Positions 1-6,483 of a DNA stretch of 19,510 nucleotides are shown here, one piece after another. The notes beneath the pieces were generated by a model. The model made no database searches, was not told where the DNA came from, and saw only the letters and a program-made list of their open reading frames with translations. Origin of the DNA: Ruminococcus sp. AF46-10NS (GTDB lineage Bacteria > Bacillota > Clostridia > Lachnospirales > Lachnospiraceae); the NCBI RefSeq assembly GCF_003474435.1, contig NZ_QRNF01000052.1, forward strand, positions 1 to 19,510, given 5' to 3'. The translations under genes and the position numbers were made by a program. The stretch's first letter is position 1; the number at the start of each line of letters is the position of its first letter.

Positions 1-55
1 AATGTAGACAAGAGAAAGAAAAGACAAAAATAATCTAAAAATTCAGACAGGAAAC

Positions 56-65
56 GAATCGATTC
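56..65. promoter_or_regulatory. Possible LacI-type operator upstream of alpha-galactosidase
   Basis: A 10-bp perfect palindrome GAATCGATTC lies about 110 bp before the alpha-galactosidase start. LacI-family regulators of sugar genes often bind palindromes of this kind, with a central CG. No clear -35/-10 pair is visible in bases 1-177, so the promoter may lie upstream of the window or the genes may be part of a longer operon. Nothing else was recognised in this 5' stretch. The site is short and could occur by chance. Confidence 0.25.
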
Positions 66-177
66 AAATTCACAGAAAAGTAAAAAGCTATAGTTATTAG
101 AAGAAAGAAGTCAGTTTGTAAAAGGTGACCTGTATTTTGTGCACCCTAAAATAAAATGGAAAGGTAAGGAAAGAGAT

Positions 178-1437
178 ATGTTAGAATTTGCAAAAACACC
201 ACCAAAAGGATGGAACAGCTGGGATGTATATGGAGCGTCTGTTACAGAAGAAGAAGTAAAAAGAAATGCAGATATTATGGCAGAAAAGCTTAAGAAATAT
301 GGATGGAACTATGTGGTTGTAGATATTCAGTGGTACGAGCCAGGAGCTGAGTCAGCAGCATATCGCAAGTTTGCGGATTTGAAGATAGATGAATATAGTC
401 GTGTGCTTCCGGCTGAAAATCGTTTTCCAAGTTCAGCAGATGGAGTTGGGTTTGCACCACTTGCTGAATATGTACACCAATTAGGGTTGAAATTCGGTAT
501 TCACATTTTAAGGGGAATACCAAGACAGGCTGTTCATGGAAGAATGCATATCAAAGGAACGGATAAGACAGCAGATCAGATTGCAATAAACAGTATCTGT
601 CCATGGAATTCAGATATGTATGGAGTGGATATGTCAATTCCAGAAGGACAGTTATATTATGATTCGCTTATGGAATTGTATGCTTCTTGGGGAGTTGATT
701 TCATTAAAGTTGATGATATCGCATATTCAACGATTTACAGAGATTCACATAGAAAGGAAATTGAAGGGATTCGAAAGGCTATCGACAAAACGGGACGGGA
801 CATTGTACTTTCCCTTTCGCCGGGACCGGCAAGACTGCAGGATGGAAGTTTTCTTCAAAAAACTGCAAATATGTGGAGATTGACAGATGATTTCTGGGAT
901 GAGTGGGAATTGCTGTATGATATGTTTGACCGCTGTAATTATTGGTCACCATTTATTCGTAAAGGAAACTGGCCTGATTGTGACATGCTTCCATTGGGGC
1001 ATATTGGAATCCGCTCAGGTGAACGTGGAAAGGCAGACCGTATGACCTGCTTTACAAAGCCAGAACAAAAGACAATGATCACATTGTGGTCTATCTTTCA
1101 GTCACCATTGATGTATGGCGGAGAACTAGCTGATTTGGATGAGTGGACGCTCTCATTGTTAACAAATACAGAGGTAAACGAGATGCATCGTACACTGGAT
1201 GGACAGAGACAAGAGTACAGAGACGATGAATGGATTGTCTGGTCAGGAGAAAACGAAGAGAATACATATATTGCAATATTTAATGTATCGGATAAAAAGA
1301 AAGAAATTCCTGATAAATTAGCAGAAATATATATCAAAGAGGATGCAAAAGAAATCTGGTCCGGCAAAAAAGCAACTGAAGCAGCAGAAGAAGTAGATAG
1401 TCATGGTTGTGTGTTGTATCAGATGAAAAGAATGTGA
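178..1437 (+). CDS. Alpha-galactosidase, glycoside hydrolase family 27-like
   Basis: A 419-aa retaining glycosidase expected to remove terminal alpha-galactosyl (or a related alpha-linked) sugar from oligosaccharides. The N-terminal KGWNSWD motif and the order of blocks fit clan GH-D, family 27. The likely nucleophile is Asp179 in FIKVDD; the likely acid/base is Asp237 or Asp238 in WRLTDDFWDEW. The conserved DRMT...F..PEQ..MI.LW....SPLM.GG block follows near residues 285-320. There is no signal peptide, so it acts in the cytoplasm on imported sugar, matching the GPH symporter genes directly after it. An upstream in-frame GTG at 139 exists, but ATG 178 has a good ribosome site (AAGGAAAG) and starts the conserved domain, so I prefer it. 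GH27 also contains beta-L-arabinopyranosidases and isomaltodextranases, so the exact substrate is open. Confidence 0.85.
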   Translation: MLEFAKTPPKGWNSWDVYGASVTEEEVKRNADIMAEKLKKYGWNYVVVDIQWYEPGAESAAYRKFADLKIDEYSRVLPAENRFPSSADGVGFAPLAEYVHQLGLKFGIHILRGIPRQAVHGRMHIKGTDKTADQIAINSICPWNSDMYGVDMSIPEGQLYYDSLMELYASWGVDFIKVDDIAYSTIYRDSHRKEIEGIRKAIDKTGRDIVLSLSPGPARLQDGSFLQKTANMWRLTDDFWDEWELLYDMFDRCNYWSPFIRKGNWPDCDMLPLGHIGIRSGERGKADRMTCFTKPEQKTMITLWSIFQSPLMYGGELADLDEWTLSLLTNTEVNEMHRTLDGQRQEYRDDEWIVWSGENEENTYIAIFNVSDKKKEIPDKLAEIYIKEDAKEIWSGKKATEAAEEVDSHGCVLYQMKRM

Positions 1438-1464
1438 TGAATGTCGGATAGGAGGAATGAAGTG

Positions 1465-2480
1465 ATGGATACAATAGGAAAGAAACTTGCTCTAAAAGAA
1501 AAGATGGCTTATGGCTGCGGTGATGCGGCAAGCAATATTATCTGGGCATCTATGGGAACATTCCTGATGTTCTATTATACAGACAGATTGCAAGTCTCCT
1601 TGTTACAGCAGGAACACTCCCATTGGTAAACTTTATGACAGAGTATGTGGGGGAAAAGAAAGCGTGGAGTATCGTATATGGAATATTTGGAGTTATTGCA
1701 GCAATTCTGTTCTTTTTATGTTTTGCAGGGTGTAAAGAGAGAATTCATGAAAATGAAGAAGAGAAGACAGAAAAGATTCGTGTTATTGACGGAGTAAAAG
1801 CAGTGCTGAAAAATAAATACTGGCATATGCTGATGGTGATATCTATTTGTATTAATATATTCTTCCAAGCTATTAGTACGGTAAATACATATTATAGTAA
1901 GGCGGTTCTTCATAATAGCAGTATGATTAGTGTATTGAATACGGCTTATATAGTTCCTGCAATTGTAACCTTTTTCTTTGTACATCTGGTTGTGAAGAAG
2001 TATGGAAAAGGAAAGACTACGATGTTTGGCTGGATTATTATCTGTGTCAGCTATGTGATATTGTTACCATTTACAGAAAATACAACGGTACTGATTATTA
2101 CAGCTGCTATGAGGGGAATAGGATATTGCTTCTTGCTTGCAGTGTCTTCTGCGATGGTAAGTGATGCAGTTGAATATGGGGAATGGAAAACGAAAATTCG
2201 TGTTGAAGGTCTGACATTTAGTATGCAGGGATTTGTAGGAACAATCGCAGCAGGTATTGTTACGGCGGTCATTGGATGGGTACTCAATTTCAGCAAATAT
2301 GATGGAACACTGTCATTTGCAGATACACAGGCAGGATCCGCAGTACTTGCAATTAAACTGCTGTTTATTGCGGTTCCGTTTGTTGTTGGAGTATTGAATA
2401 TTATATTGTTAAGATTTTACAAACTTGATAAAATGTATCCGCAGATTATTGAGGATTTAAATAAGCGGAATGGAAAATAA
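1465..2480 (+). pseudogene. GPH-family sugar:cation symporter (MelB-like), broken by internal deletion
   Basis: Two adjacent reading frames together look like one glycoside-pentoside-hexuronide:cation symporter. The first (ATG 1465, eight bases after GGAGGA) gives the typical N-terminus KMAYGCGDAASNIIW...FYYTD and then goes out of frame, stopping by 1629. From about 1584 a different frame reads QIASLLVTAGTLPLVNF and continues through 2480 with several hydrophobic helices and the central TAAMRGIGY...VSDAVEYGEWKT block. About 40 plus 297 residues remain, against roughly 450 in the family, so around 120 residues (helices 2-4 and the connecting loop) are missing, and the join is not a multiple of three. 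The junction is near 1580-1590, where CAGA recurs. It begins three bases after the galactosidase stop and was presumably its transporter. It cannot make a working permease as it stands. Confidence 0.8.
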
Positions 2481-2493
2481 GTGGGGAATGCAT

Positions 2494-2634
2494 ATGAAGA
2501 CAAGCATATCAGAAAAAATAGCTTATGGTATGGGAGATGTTGCATGTAATGTAGTATATGCACTTACATCTGGTCTTATCGTATATTTTTATACAAATGT
2601 AATCGGAGTATGGGGCTGTCGCTTTAACGAATGA
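2494..2634 (+). pseudogene. Second GPH-family symporter, N-terminal fragment cut by an IS
   Basis: Starting at ATG 2494 (or in-frame ATG 2488), 14 bases after the first symporter, the sequence encodes KTSISEKIAYGMGDVACNVV and then a hydrophobic first helix ending YFYTNVIGV. This is the standard opening of a GPH symporter and resembles the N-terminus of the gene before it. Homology stops at about 2610, where the end of an IS4-type element begins; the frame then runs into IS sequence and stops at 2634. No continuation of the permease is found on the far side of the IS (after ~3450), so the rest was deleted rather than just separated. It points to two tandem transporters after the galactosidase in the ancestor. 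Confidence 0.75.
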
Positions 2635-2636
2635 AT

Positions 2637-3333
2637 TCATATCTTTTCTCCCAGTTCTTTCATACGTTCTCCATCTATCGTCCCTTCATAATGTCTGATT
2701 CTTGACTTATCAAGTTTTATTTTAACCGAATCAAGTAAGTCCCCTGCTTCAATTGCGAGGAGCAATAAGCAGTGGGTGGGACTTACTTGTATCAGGAGGG
2801 GTACAAGCCCCTCCTGATAAACTGCGGAGCAGTTATTCGGTTATGAGCAAGTAGCGAAAGCGGATTGCGAATATCCGATTGACCCAATTGATCATTTTCC
2901 GACAGACTGCTTTGTTCTTTTTTATAATCACTGCTTTTTAAACGTACGATAAATTTAATATCTTTATCCATCATATGTATAAACGCAGGTGTAGAAGGAT
3001 ATCCTCGGTCCATGATAATGATAAATGGAATATTTCCTATTGTTTCCGGTATTCGCTCTAATTGCTTTTCTGCCAGGCGCATTTCATCAAATTTTACTTT
3101 GTTACAATCACTTTCTAGTATCATGCGATTCATTACATCATAGATACAGCCTAATCCTATTTGAGCCTGGGGTTTTGTATTTTTTCGGCTTGCAGAACCA
3201 TACAGTTCCAGCGTTTCAGCAGTGGTAGGAATATTAATGTCTGAGCCGTCTGCCGACAAAATGCCTTAAATTCATTAGAACTCATTTTTTCTATGTCCAT
3301 GAATGTACGTTTTTGAGAATGTTTCATCAGCAT
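2637..3333 (-). pseudogene. IS4-family DDE transposase, fragmented and interrupted by a repeat
   Basis: Reading on the minus strand from ATG 3333 (after AAAAGGATG), the N-terminus KHSQKRTFMDIEKM is visible, then SSNEFKAF. Near 3260 the frame changes and the first catalytic block LSADGSDINIP follows. It continues through YGSASRKNTKPQAQIGLGC and the second Asp block IIIMDRGYPSTPAF, ending in SSLSENDQ at ~2888. The frame then enters a structured repeat and resumes past ~2723 as IKLDKSRIRHYEGTIDGERM before a TGA at 2637-2639. The C-terminal Y-R-E region with the catalytic Glu is absent. The N-terminal part before the first Asp is also far shorter than the ~100 residues normal for the family. It is therefore dead by several independent events: N-terminal deletions, a frameshift, a repeat insertion and C-terminal loss. 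Confidence 0.75.
2722..2883 (+). repeat. Structured repeat folding as a four-way junction, inserted in the transposase gene
   Basis: Base pairing read from the sequence: P1 TAACCGAAT (2723-2731) with ATTCGGTTA (2835-2843). P2 CAAGTAAGTCCC (2732-2743) with GGGACTTACTTG (2778-2789), capped by CTGCTT/AAGCAG and ATTGC/GCAAT around a GAGGA loop. P3 TATCAGGAGGGG (2790-2801) with CCCCTCCTGATA (2808-2819), loop TACAAG. P4 AACTGC (2820-2825) with GCAGTT (2829-2834), loop GGA. Every helix abuts the next with no unpaired base at the junction. A 3' tail holds P5, CGGAT (2861-2865) with ATCCG (2873-2877), and ends near GATTGAC. Transposase coding sequence continues on both sides, so this is a separate inserted element. 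No protein-coding capacity is apparent. I do not recognise the family. Confidence 0.8.
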
Positions 3334-3389
3334 CACATCCTTTTCTGCGGCAGGTTCATGGTTTTTTTTACAATATAAGCATATCAAAA

Positions 3390-3435
3390 AAAGCAGAAGA
3401 CATCTAATTTTTTTAGAATAAATATCGTCTGCTTT
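3390..3435. terminator. Hairpin at the IS right end, possible terminator
   Basis: AAAGCA...GAC (3390-3401) pairs with GTC...TGCTTT (3427-3435), enclosing a second small hairpin TCTAA/TTAGA with a T-rich loop. It lies upstream of the transposase remnant, between it and the IS end, where such elements often block transcription entering from outside. The stem has a GAA bulge and is AT-rich, so terminator activity is uncertain. Confidence 0.35.
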
Positions 3436-3487
3436 AAGTTAATGACATTGCATAAAATCAAGGCTTCACAAATTCTTCACAAAATAA

Positions 3488-3530
3488 TTAGCACTCGAGT
3501 CTTGACAGTGCTAATAATACGTGTTATAGT
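3488..3530 (+). promoter_or_regulatory. hsp20 promoter with CIRCE operator (HrcA site)
   Basis: TTAGCACTC (3488-3496), nine bases, then CAGTGCTAA (3506-3514) matches the CIRCE consensus TTAGCACTC-N9-GAGTGCTAA at 17 of 18 arm positions. The -35 box TTGACA (3502-3507) lies inside CIRCE, and TATAGT (3525-3530) follows after 17 bases, so bound HrcA would cover the promoter directly. The transcript would have a leader of about 130 bases before hsp20. This places the small heat-shock gene in the HrcA regulon with groESL/dnaK; HrcA itself is not in the window. Confidence 0.9.
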
Positions 3531-3665
3531 ACATACAGAACAAAGGGAGAGAGAAAAAGAAGTCTTCCGGAGAAAGTTCTTACAGAATTTTCAGATGTTT
3601 TCTGAAACAGTAAATTAAAAATGGCTGCACAGCACGCAGCGAATATAGATCAGGAGGAATGAGTT

Positions 3666-4103
3666 ATGTTAATGCCAAGTATTTTCGGAGAAGATTTATT
3701 TGATGATTTTATGGGATATCCAACAGGCCGTCAGGCAGTTTCCAATGCTTATCCTCAGGTAAAGGATATGATGAAGACAGATATCCGTGACGTAGATGGT
3801 AATTATGAATTGGAGATCGATCTTCCGGGCTTTAAGAAGGAGGATGTGAAGATCCAGCTGAAGAATGGTTATCTGAACATTCAGGCCACCAGAGAAGAGA
3901 AGAAGGACGAGAAGGATGATAAAGGTAAATATGTTCGCAGAGAACGTTATACAGGAACCTGCAACAGAAGCTTTTATGTAGGCTCGAGCATTAAGCATGA
4001 AGATATCCATGCGAAATATGAGAACGGAATCCTTTATGTAACCTTCCCGAAGGAAGAGACTAAGAAAGAAGCAGAAGAGAAGAAATTTGTTTCTATTGAT
4101 TGA
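3666..4103 (+). CDS. Small heat-shock protein, Hsp20/alpha-crystallin family
   Basis: A 145-aa ATP-independent holdase chaperone that binds unfolding proteins in the cytoplasm and keeps them soluble for DnaK/Clp systems. The N-terminal arm MLMPSIFGEDLFDDFMGYP is followed by an alpha-crystallin domain from about residue 38 to 135. Within it are YELEIDLPGFKKEDVKIQ, then GYLNIQATREE, a lysine/aspartate-rich charged loop, and the characteristic end ENGILYVTFPKEE. A short C-terminal tail ends SID. Length is typical. The ribosome site AGGAGG lies eight bases before ATG 3666. It is a single-gene unit with its own CIRCE promoter and a terminator at 4272-4305. It is intact and has no link in function to the decayed sugar locus on its left. 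Confidence 0.95.
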   Translation: MLMPSIFGEDLFDDFMGYPTGRQAVSNAYPQVKDMMKTDIRDVDGNYELEIDLPGFKKEDVKIQLKNGYLNIQATREEKKDEKDDKGKYVRRERYTGTCNRSFYVGSSIKHEDIHAKYENGILYVTFPKEETKKEAEEKKFVSID

Positions 4104-4122
4104 TCGGCATTTACTTTGAAGC

Positions 4123-4204
4123 CAATATCCGGAACAACCCAAACGGATATTGCAGAGATAACCAGATAATGGCTGGTTGACCGAATGCGGATAATTTTAT
4201 CCGC
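4123..4204 (+). repeat. Three consecutive hairpins after hsp20
   Basis: Three perfect inverted repeats follow the hsp20 stop codon: CAATATCCG/CGGATATTG (4123-4152), AACCAG/CTGGTT (4160-4178) and GCGGATAA/TTATCCGC with a two-base loop (4187-4204). None has a T-tract directly after it, so they are not obvious terminators. They may be 3' UTR structure protecting or processing the hsp20 message. The first and third share a GGATA core. Confidence 0.55.
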
Positions 4205-4271
4205 CTGACTTAAAACTCCAAATTGCACATTGCATTTGTTTATATAAATGAATATAACCCCCTTTTTTTCC

Positions 4272-4305
4272 ACCCCTCTGTCAATACCCGGCAGAGGGGT
4301 TCTTT
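4272..4305 (+). terminator. Rho-independent terminator of hsp20
   Basis: ACCCCTCTG (4272-4280) pairs with CAGAGGGGT (4292-4300), followed by TTCTTTATG. The stem is strong and GC-rich; the T-tract is short but adequate. A T-run just before the stem (4263-4269) could serve the opposite direction. Confidence 0.75.
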
Positions 4306-4344
4306 ATGTTTCAGCCTGAAGTACAGAGGTGAATTCTGATTAAC

Positions 4345-4373
4345 TTTACACTACATCCTCACTCTGTTATACT
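4345..4373 (+). promoter_or_regulatory. Sigma-A promoter of the nucleoside hydrolase gene
   Basis: TTTACA (4345-4350) and TATACT (4368-4373) are separated by 17 bases, each one mismatch from consensus. It lies between the hsp20 terminator and the hydrolase start codon at 4445. Confidence 0.6.
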
Positions 4374-4444
4374 TGGAACAGATAAACAGCGGAAATTCGG
4401 CAATACTATAAAATTGGGGAAAGAGTTTTTACAGAGGTGAATAT

Positions 4445-5407
4445 ATGGGAGAGAGAATCAAGGTTATCATGGACTGTGATCCGGGAATCGATGATGGTAT
4501 TGCGCTGGCATATGCGGCAGCGCATCAGGACGAGCTGGAGCTTCTTGCAGTGACAACATTTGCAGGAAATAATACCATTGATAAAGTGACAAAGAATGCA
4601 CTGGAGCTGGTAGATTTTTACGGACTGAATGTTCCGGTGGCAAGAGGCCAGGAAGGTCCTCTTGTGAAAGAGGTACTTCATGCGGAAGAATTTCACGGAG
4701 AGACAGGGCTTGGCCATTGTGTGCTGCCGGAAGCAAAATCAGAGGCTGTATCAGACAATGCAGTGCTTTTTATCCGTGAGCTTCTGAACAGACTTCCGGA
4801 AGGTAAGCAGGTAGTAATGATTGAAACTGCGCCAATGACTAATCTTGCACTTCTGTTGAAGGTTTTTCCTGAAATAAAGAATAAGATTGGAAAAATTGTA
4901 TTTATGGGCGGCGCAGCAAAAGGCGGAAACATCACACCGGCAGCAGAATTCAACATTTATGCAGATCCGGAAGCTGCGAAGATCGTATTCGATTCCGGTA
5001 TCCCACTGGTGATGTGCGGACTGGATGCTACCCTGAAATGCAATCTTACCAGAAACCAGATCATGAAATTATGCCAGTCCGGTGATCCGACAGCCAGAGC
5101 CTGTGGAGATATGGCTGGCTATGTACTTGAAAATTCTTCCAAATATCGCTGCGTGGCAAGTATTCACGATGCAGTACCGTTTATGTATCTCCTTCATCCG
5201 GAGTTCTTTAAGACAGAAAAAGTGCTCCTGGATGTGGATTGCTCCGATGGTGCCGGACGGGGTGCCACATTATGCGATTTCCGCTGGTGGCTTCACGATG
5301 AAGAAAAAATAAAAGATATGATTCTGACAGACGCAGATACAGAGCGCTTTCAGCAGGAGTTGTTCGAAGCGATTTATTCTGTTTCCGAGTGCAGAACCGG
5401 GAAATAA
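4445..5407 (+). CDS. Inosine/uridine-preferring nucleoside hydrolase
   Basis: A 320-aa enzyme that cleaves the N-glycosidic bond of ribonucleosides to ribose and free base for purine/pyrimidine salvage in the cytoplasm. The calcium-binding family signature is at the N-terminus: Asp10, Asp12, Asp16 and Asp17 in MDCDPGIDDGIAL. Further family blocks are TTFAGN (near 40), GPMTN-like ETAPMTNLAL (near 130), MGGA (near 155), EFNIYADPEAA (near 170) and the C-terminal HDAVP (near 240), which supplies a calcium ligand and active-site His. Length is normal. A GAGGTG site precedes ATG 4445. Its own promoter is visible; the exonuclease gene follows 113 bases later on the same strand and may be co-transcribed. 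Base specificity (RihA/B/C-like) cannot be decided from sequence alone. Confidence 0.92.
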   Translation: MGERIKVIMDCDPGIDDGIALAYAAAHQDELELLAVTTFAGNNTIDKVTKNALELVDFYGLNVPVARGQEGPLVKEVLHAEEFHGETGLGHCVLPEAKSEAVSDNAVLFIRELLNRLPEGKQVVMIETAPMTNLALLLKVFPEIKNKIGKIVFMGGAAKGGNITPAAEFNIYADPEAAKIVFDSGIPLVMCGLDATLKCNLTRNQIMKLCQSGDPTARACGDMAGYVLENSSKYRCVASIHDAVPFMYLLHPEFFKTEKVLLDVDCSDGAGRGATLCDFRWWLHDEEKIKDMILTDADTERFQQELFEAIYSVSECRTGK

Positions 5408-5520
5408 CCGGGATCAGACCATGAAGCAGCTGCGTTCATAAGATATAGAGGAGCAGAACACAGTGCCTGCTCTTCATAAAGATATCTGTACACACTGTCA
5501 GATAAGAGGACAGAAAACCC

Positions 5521-6483
5521 ATGAACTATATTGTATTTGACCTGGAATGGAACCAGAATCCGGACGGAAGAAGACATCCGGACAGCCGGCTTCCTTTTGA
5601 GATCATTGAGATCGGGGCAGTAAAATTAAATGAAAAAAGAGAGATCATCGACACCTTCCAGTGCCTGATCAAGCCCAAAGTGTACCACTGGATCCACGAC
5701 AGCATCCATGAGGTGATCCATGTGGATTATCATGAGCTTGAGAATGGAATCCCGTTTCCAAGAGCTATCCGAAATTTTCTGGAATGGTGCGGAGAGGAGT
5801 ACCGTTTTTTTACCTGGGGAAATCAGGATGTTATGGAACTTCAGCGGAATATGAAATATTATAATCTTCTGAAACTGATGCCCGGACCGGTACATTATTA
5901 TGATGTGCAGAAGCTTTTCAGTGTGAAATTCGAAGATGGGATTGCCAGACGTTCTCTGGAATATGCCATTGACTATCTTAATCTTCCAAAGAACCGGGAT
6001 TTTCACCGTGCACTGGCAGATGCCAGCTATACGGCAAGGATTCTTCTGGAGATTGACGAAGCCTGCATGATCCGTCATCCATCCTTGGATGTATACCAGA
6101 ATCCGAAGTCAAAAGAGAAAGAAATCTATATTTTCTATACAGATCACGACAAGTTTGTGTCCAGGGAATTTGTATCAAAAGAGCGATTAATGAAAGACCG
6201 GAATATGATCAGTACGATATGTCCTGTTTGTAAATGTCCGGCAAAGCGAAAGATCCGCTGGTTCAGTACCAATAATTCCAAGGTATATTATTGTCTTGCG
6301 CTTTGCCATGAGCATGGCCCTGTTGCAGGAAAGATCCGTATCCGTAAAACAGACGAGGGAAAATATTTCGGAGTAAAAACCCTGAAAGTGAATGATACAG
6401 AAGCAGCGGATGAGATCCGTGAAAAGCATGAATCTCTCCGCCGCAAGAAACTTTTAAGAAGAGGTCTGGAGAAGCAGGTCTGA
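5521..6483 (+). CDS. DEDDh 3'-5' exonuclease with C-terminal Cys4 region
   Basis: A 320-aa protein whose first ~180 residues form an RNase T/DNA polymerase III epsilon-type exonuclease domain. Motif I is FDLEWN with Asp7 and Glu9. Motif II contains Asp103 in TWGNQDV. Motif III is H162-x4-D167 in FHRALADA, placing it in the DEDDh group that degrades single-stranded DNA or RNA from the 3' end using two metal ions. After about residue 185 a separate C-terminal part carries Cys234-x2-Cys237 and Cys258-x3-Cys262, spaced like a zinc ribbon, then a basic tail (RRKKLLRRGLEK) that could bind nucleic acid. It resembles KapD-like stand-alone exonucleases of Firmicutes; the substrate is unknown. An AAGAGG site precedes the start. 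Its last 30 bases overlap the 3' end of the convergent carboxypeptidase gene. Confidence 0.85.
   Translation: MNYIVFDLEWNQNPDGRRHPDSRLPFEIIEIGAVKLNEKREIIDTFQCLIKPKVYHWIHDSIHEVIHVDYHELENGIPFPRAIRNFLEWCGEEYRFFTWGNQDVMELQRNMKYYNLLKLMPGPVHYYDVQKLFSVKFEDGIARRSLEYAIDYLNLPKNRDFHRALADASYTARILLEIDEACMIRHPSLDVYQNPKSKEKEIYIFYTDHDKFVSREFVSKERLMKDRNMISTICPVCKCPAKRKIRWFSTNNSKVYYCLALCHEHGPVAGKIRIRKTDEGKYFGVKTLKVNDTEAADEIREKHESLRRKKLLRRGLEKQV

Larger units (their letters stand above)
2611..3455 (-). mobile_element. Remnant of an IS4-type insertion sequence
   Basis: The element is bounded on the left by the break in the second GPH gene at ~2610, followed by GGGGCTGTCGCTTTAAC. On the right a loosely matching inverted sequence (AGTTAATGACATTG, 3437-3450) follows a hairpin. 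Inside is a minus-strand transposase in pieces. Complete IS4-family elements are usually about 1.4-1.7 kb; this one is about 0.85 kb even though it contains a foreign repeat of ~160 bp, so roughly half is gone. Both ends are inferred: no target-site duplication could be confirmed because flanking permease sequence is missing on the right. Confidence 0.6.

Noticed and set aside
139..177. GTG 139 as the alpha-galactosidase start
   Set aside because: The added residues are basic and not part of GH27, while ATG 178 has AAGGAAAG before it.
2722..2883. Structured repeat as a riboswitch or rho-independent terminator
   Set aside because: No gene with a start follows it in either orientation, it lies within a dead transposase, and no T-tract follows the stems.
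2792..2888. C-terminal extension of the transposase (…LAHNRITAPQFIRRG…)
   Set aside because: This is read-through into the structured repeat, not protein sequence; true transposase coding resumes after the repeat.
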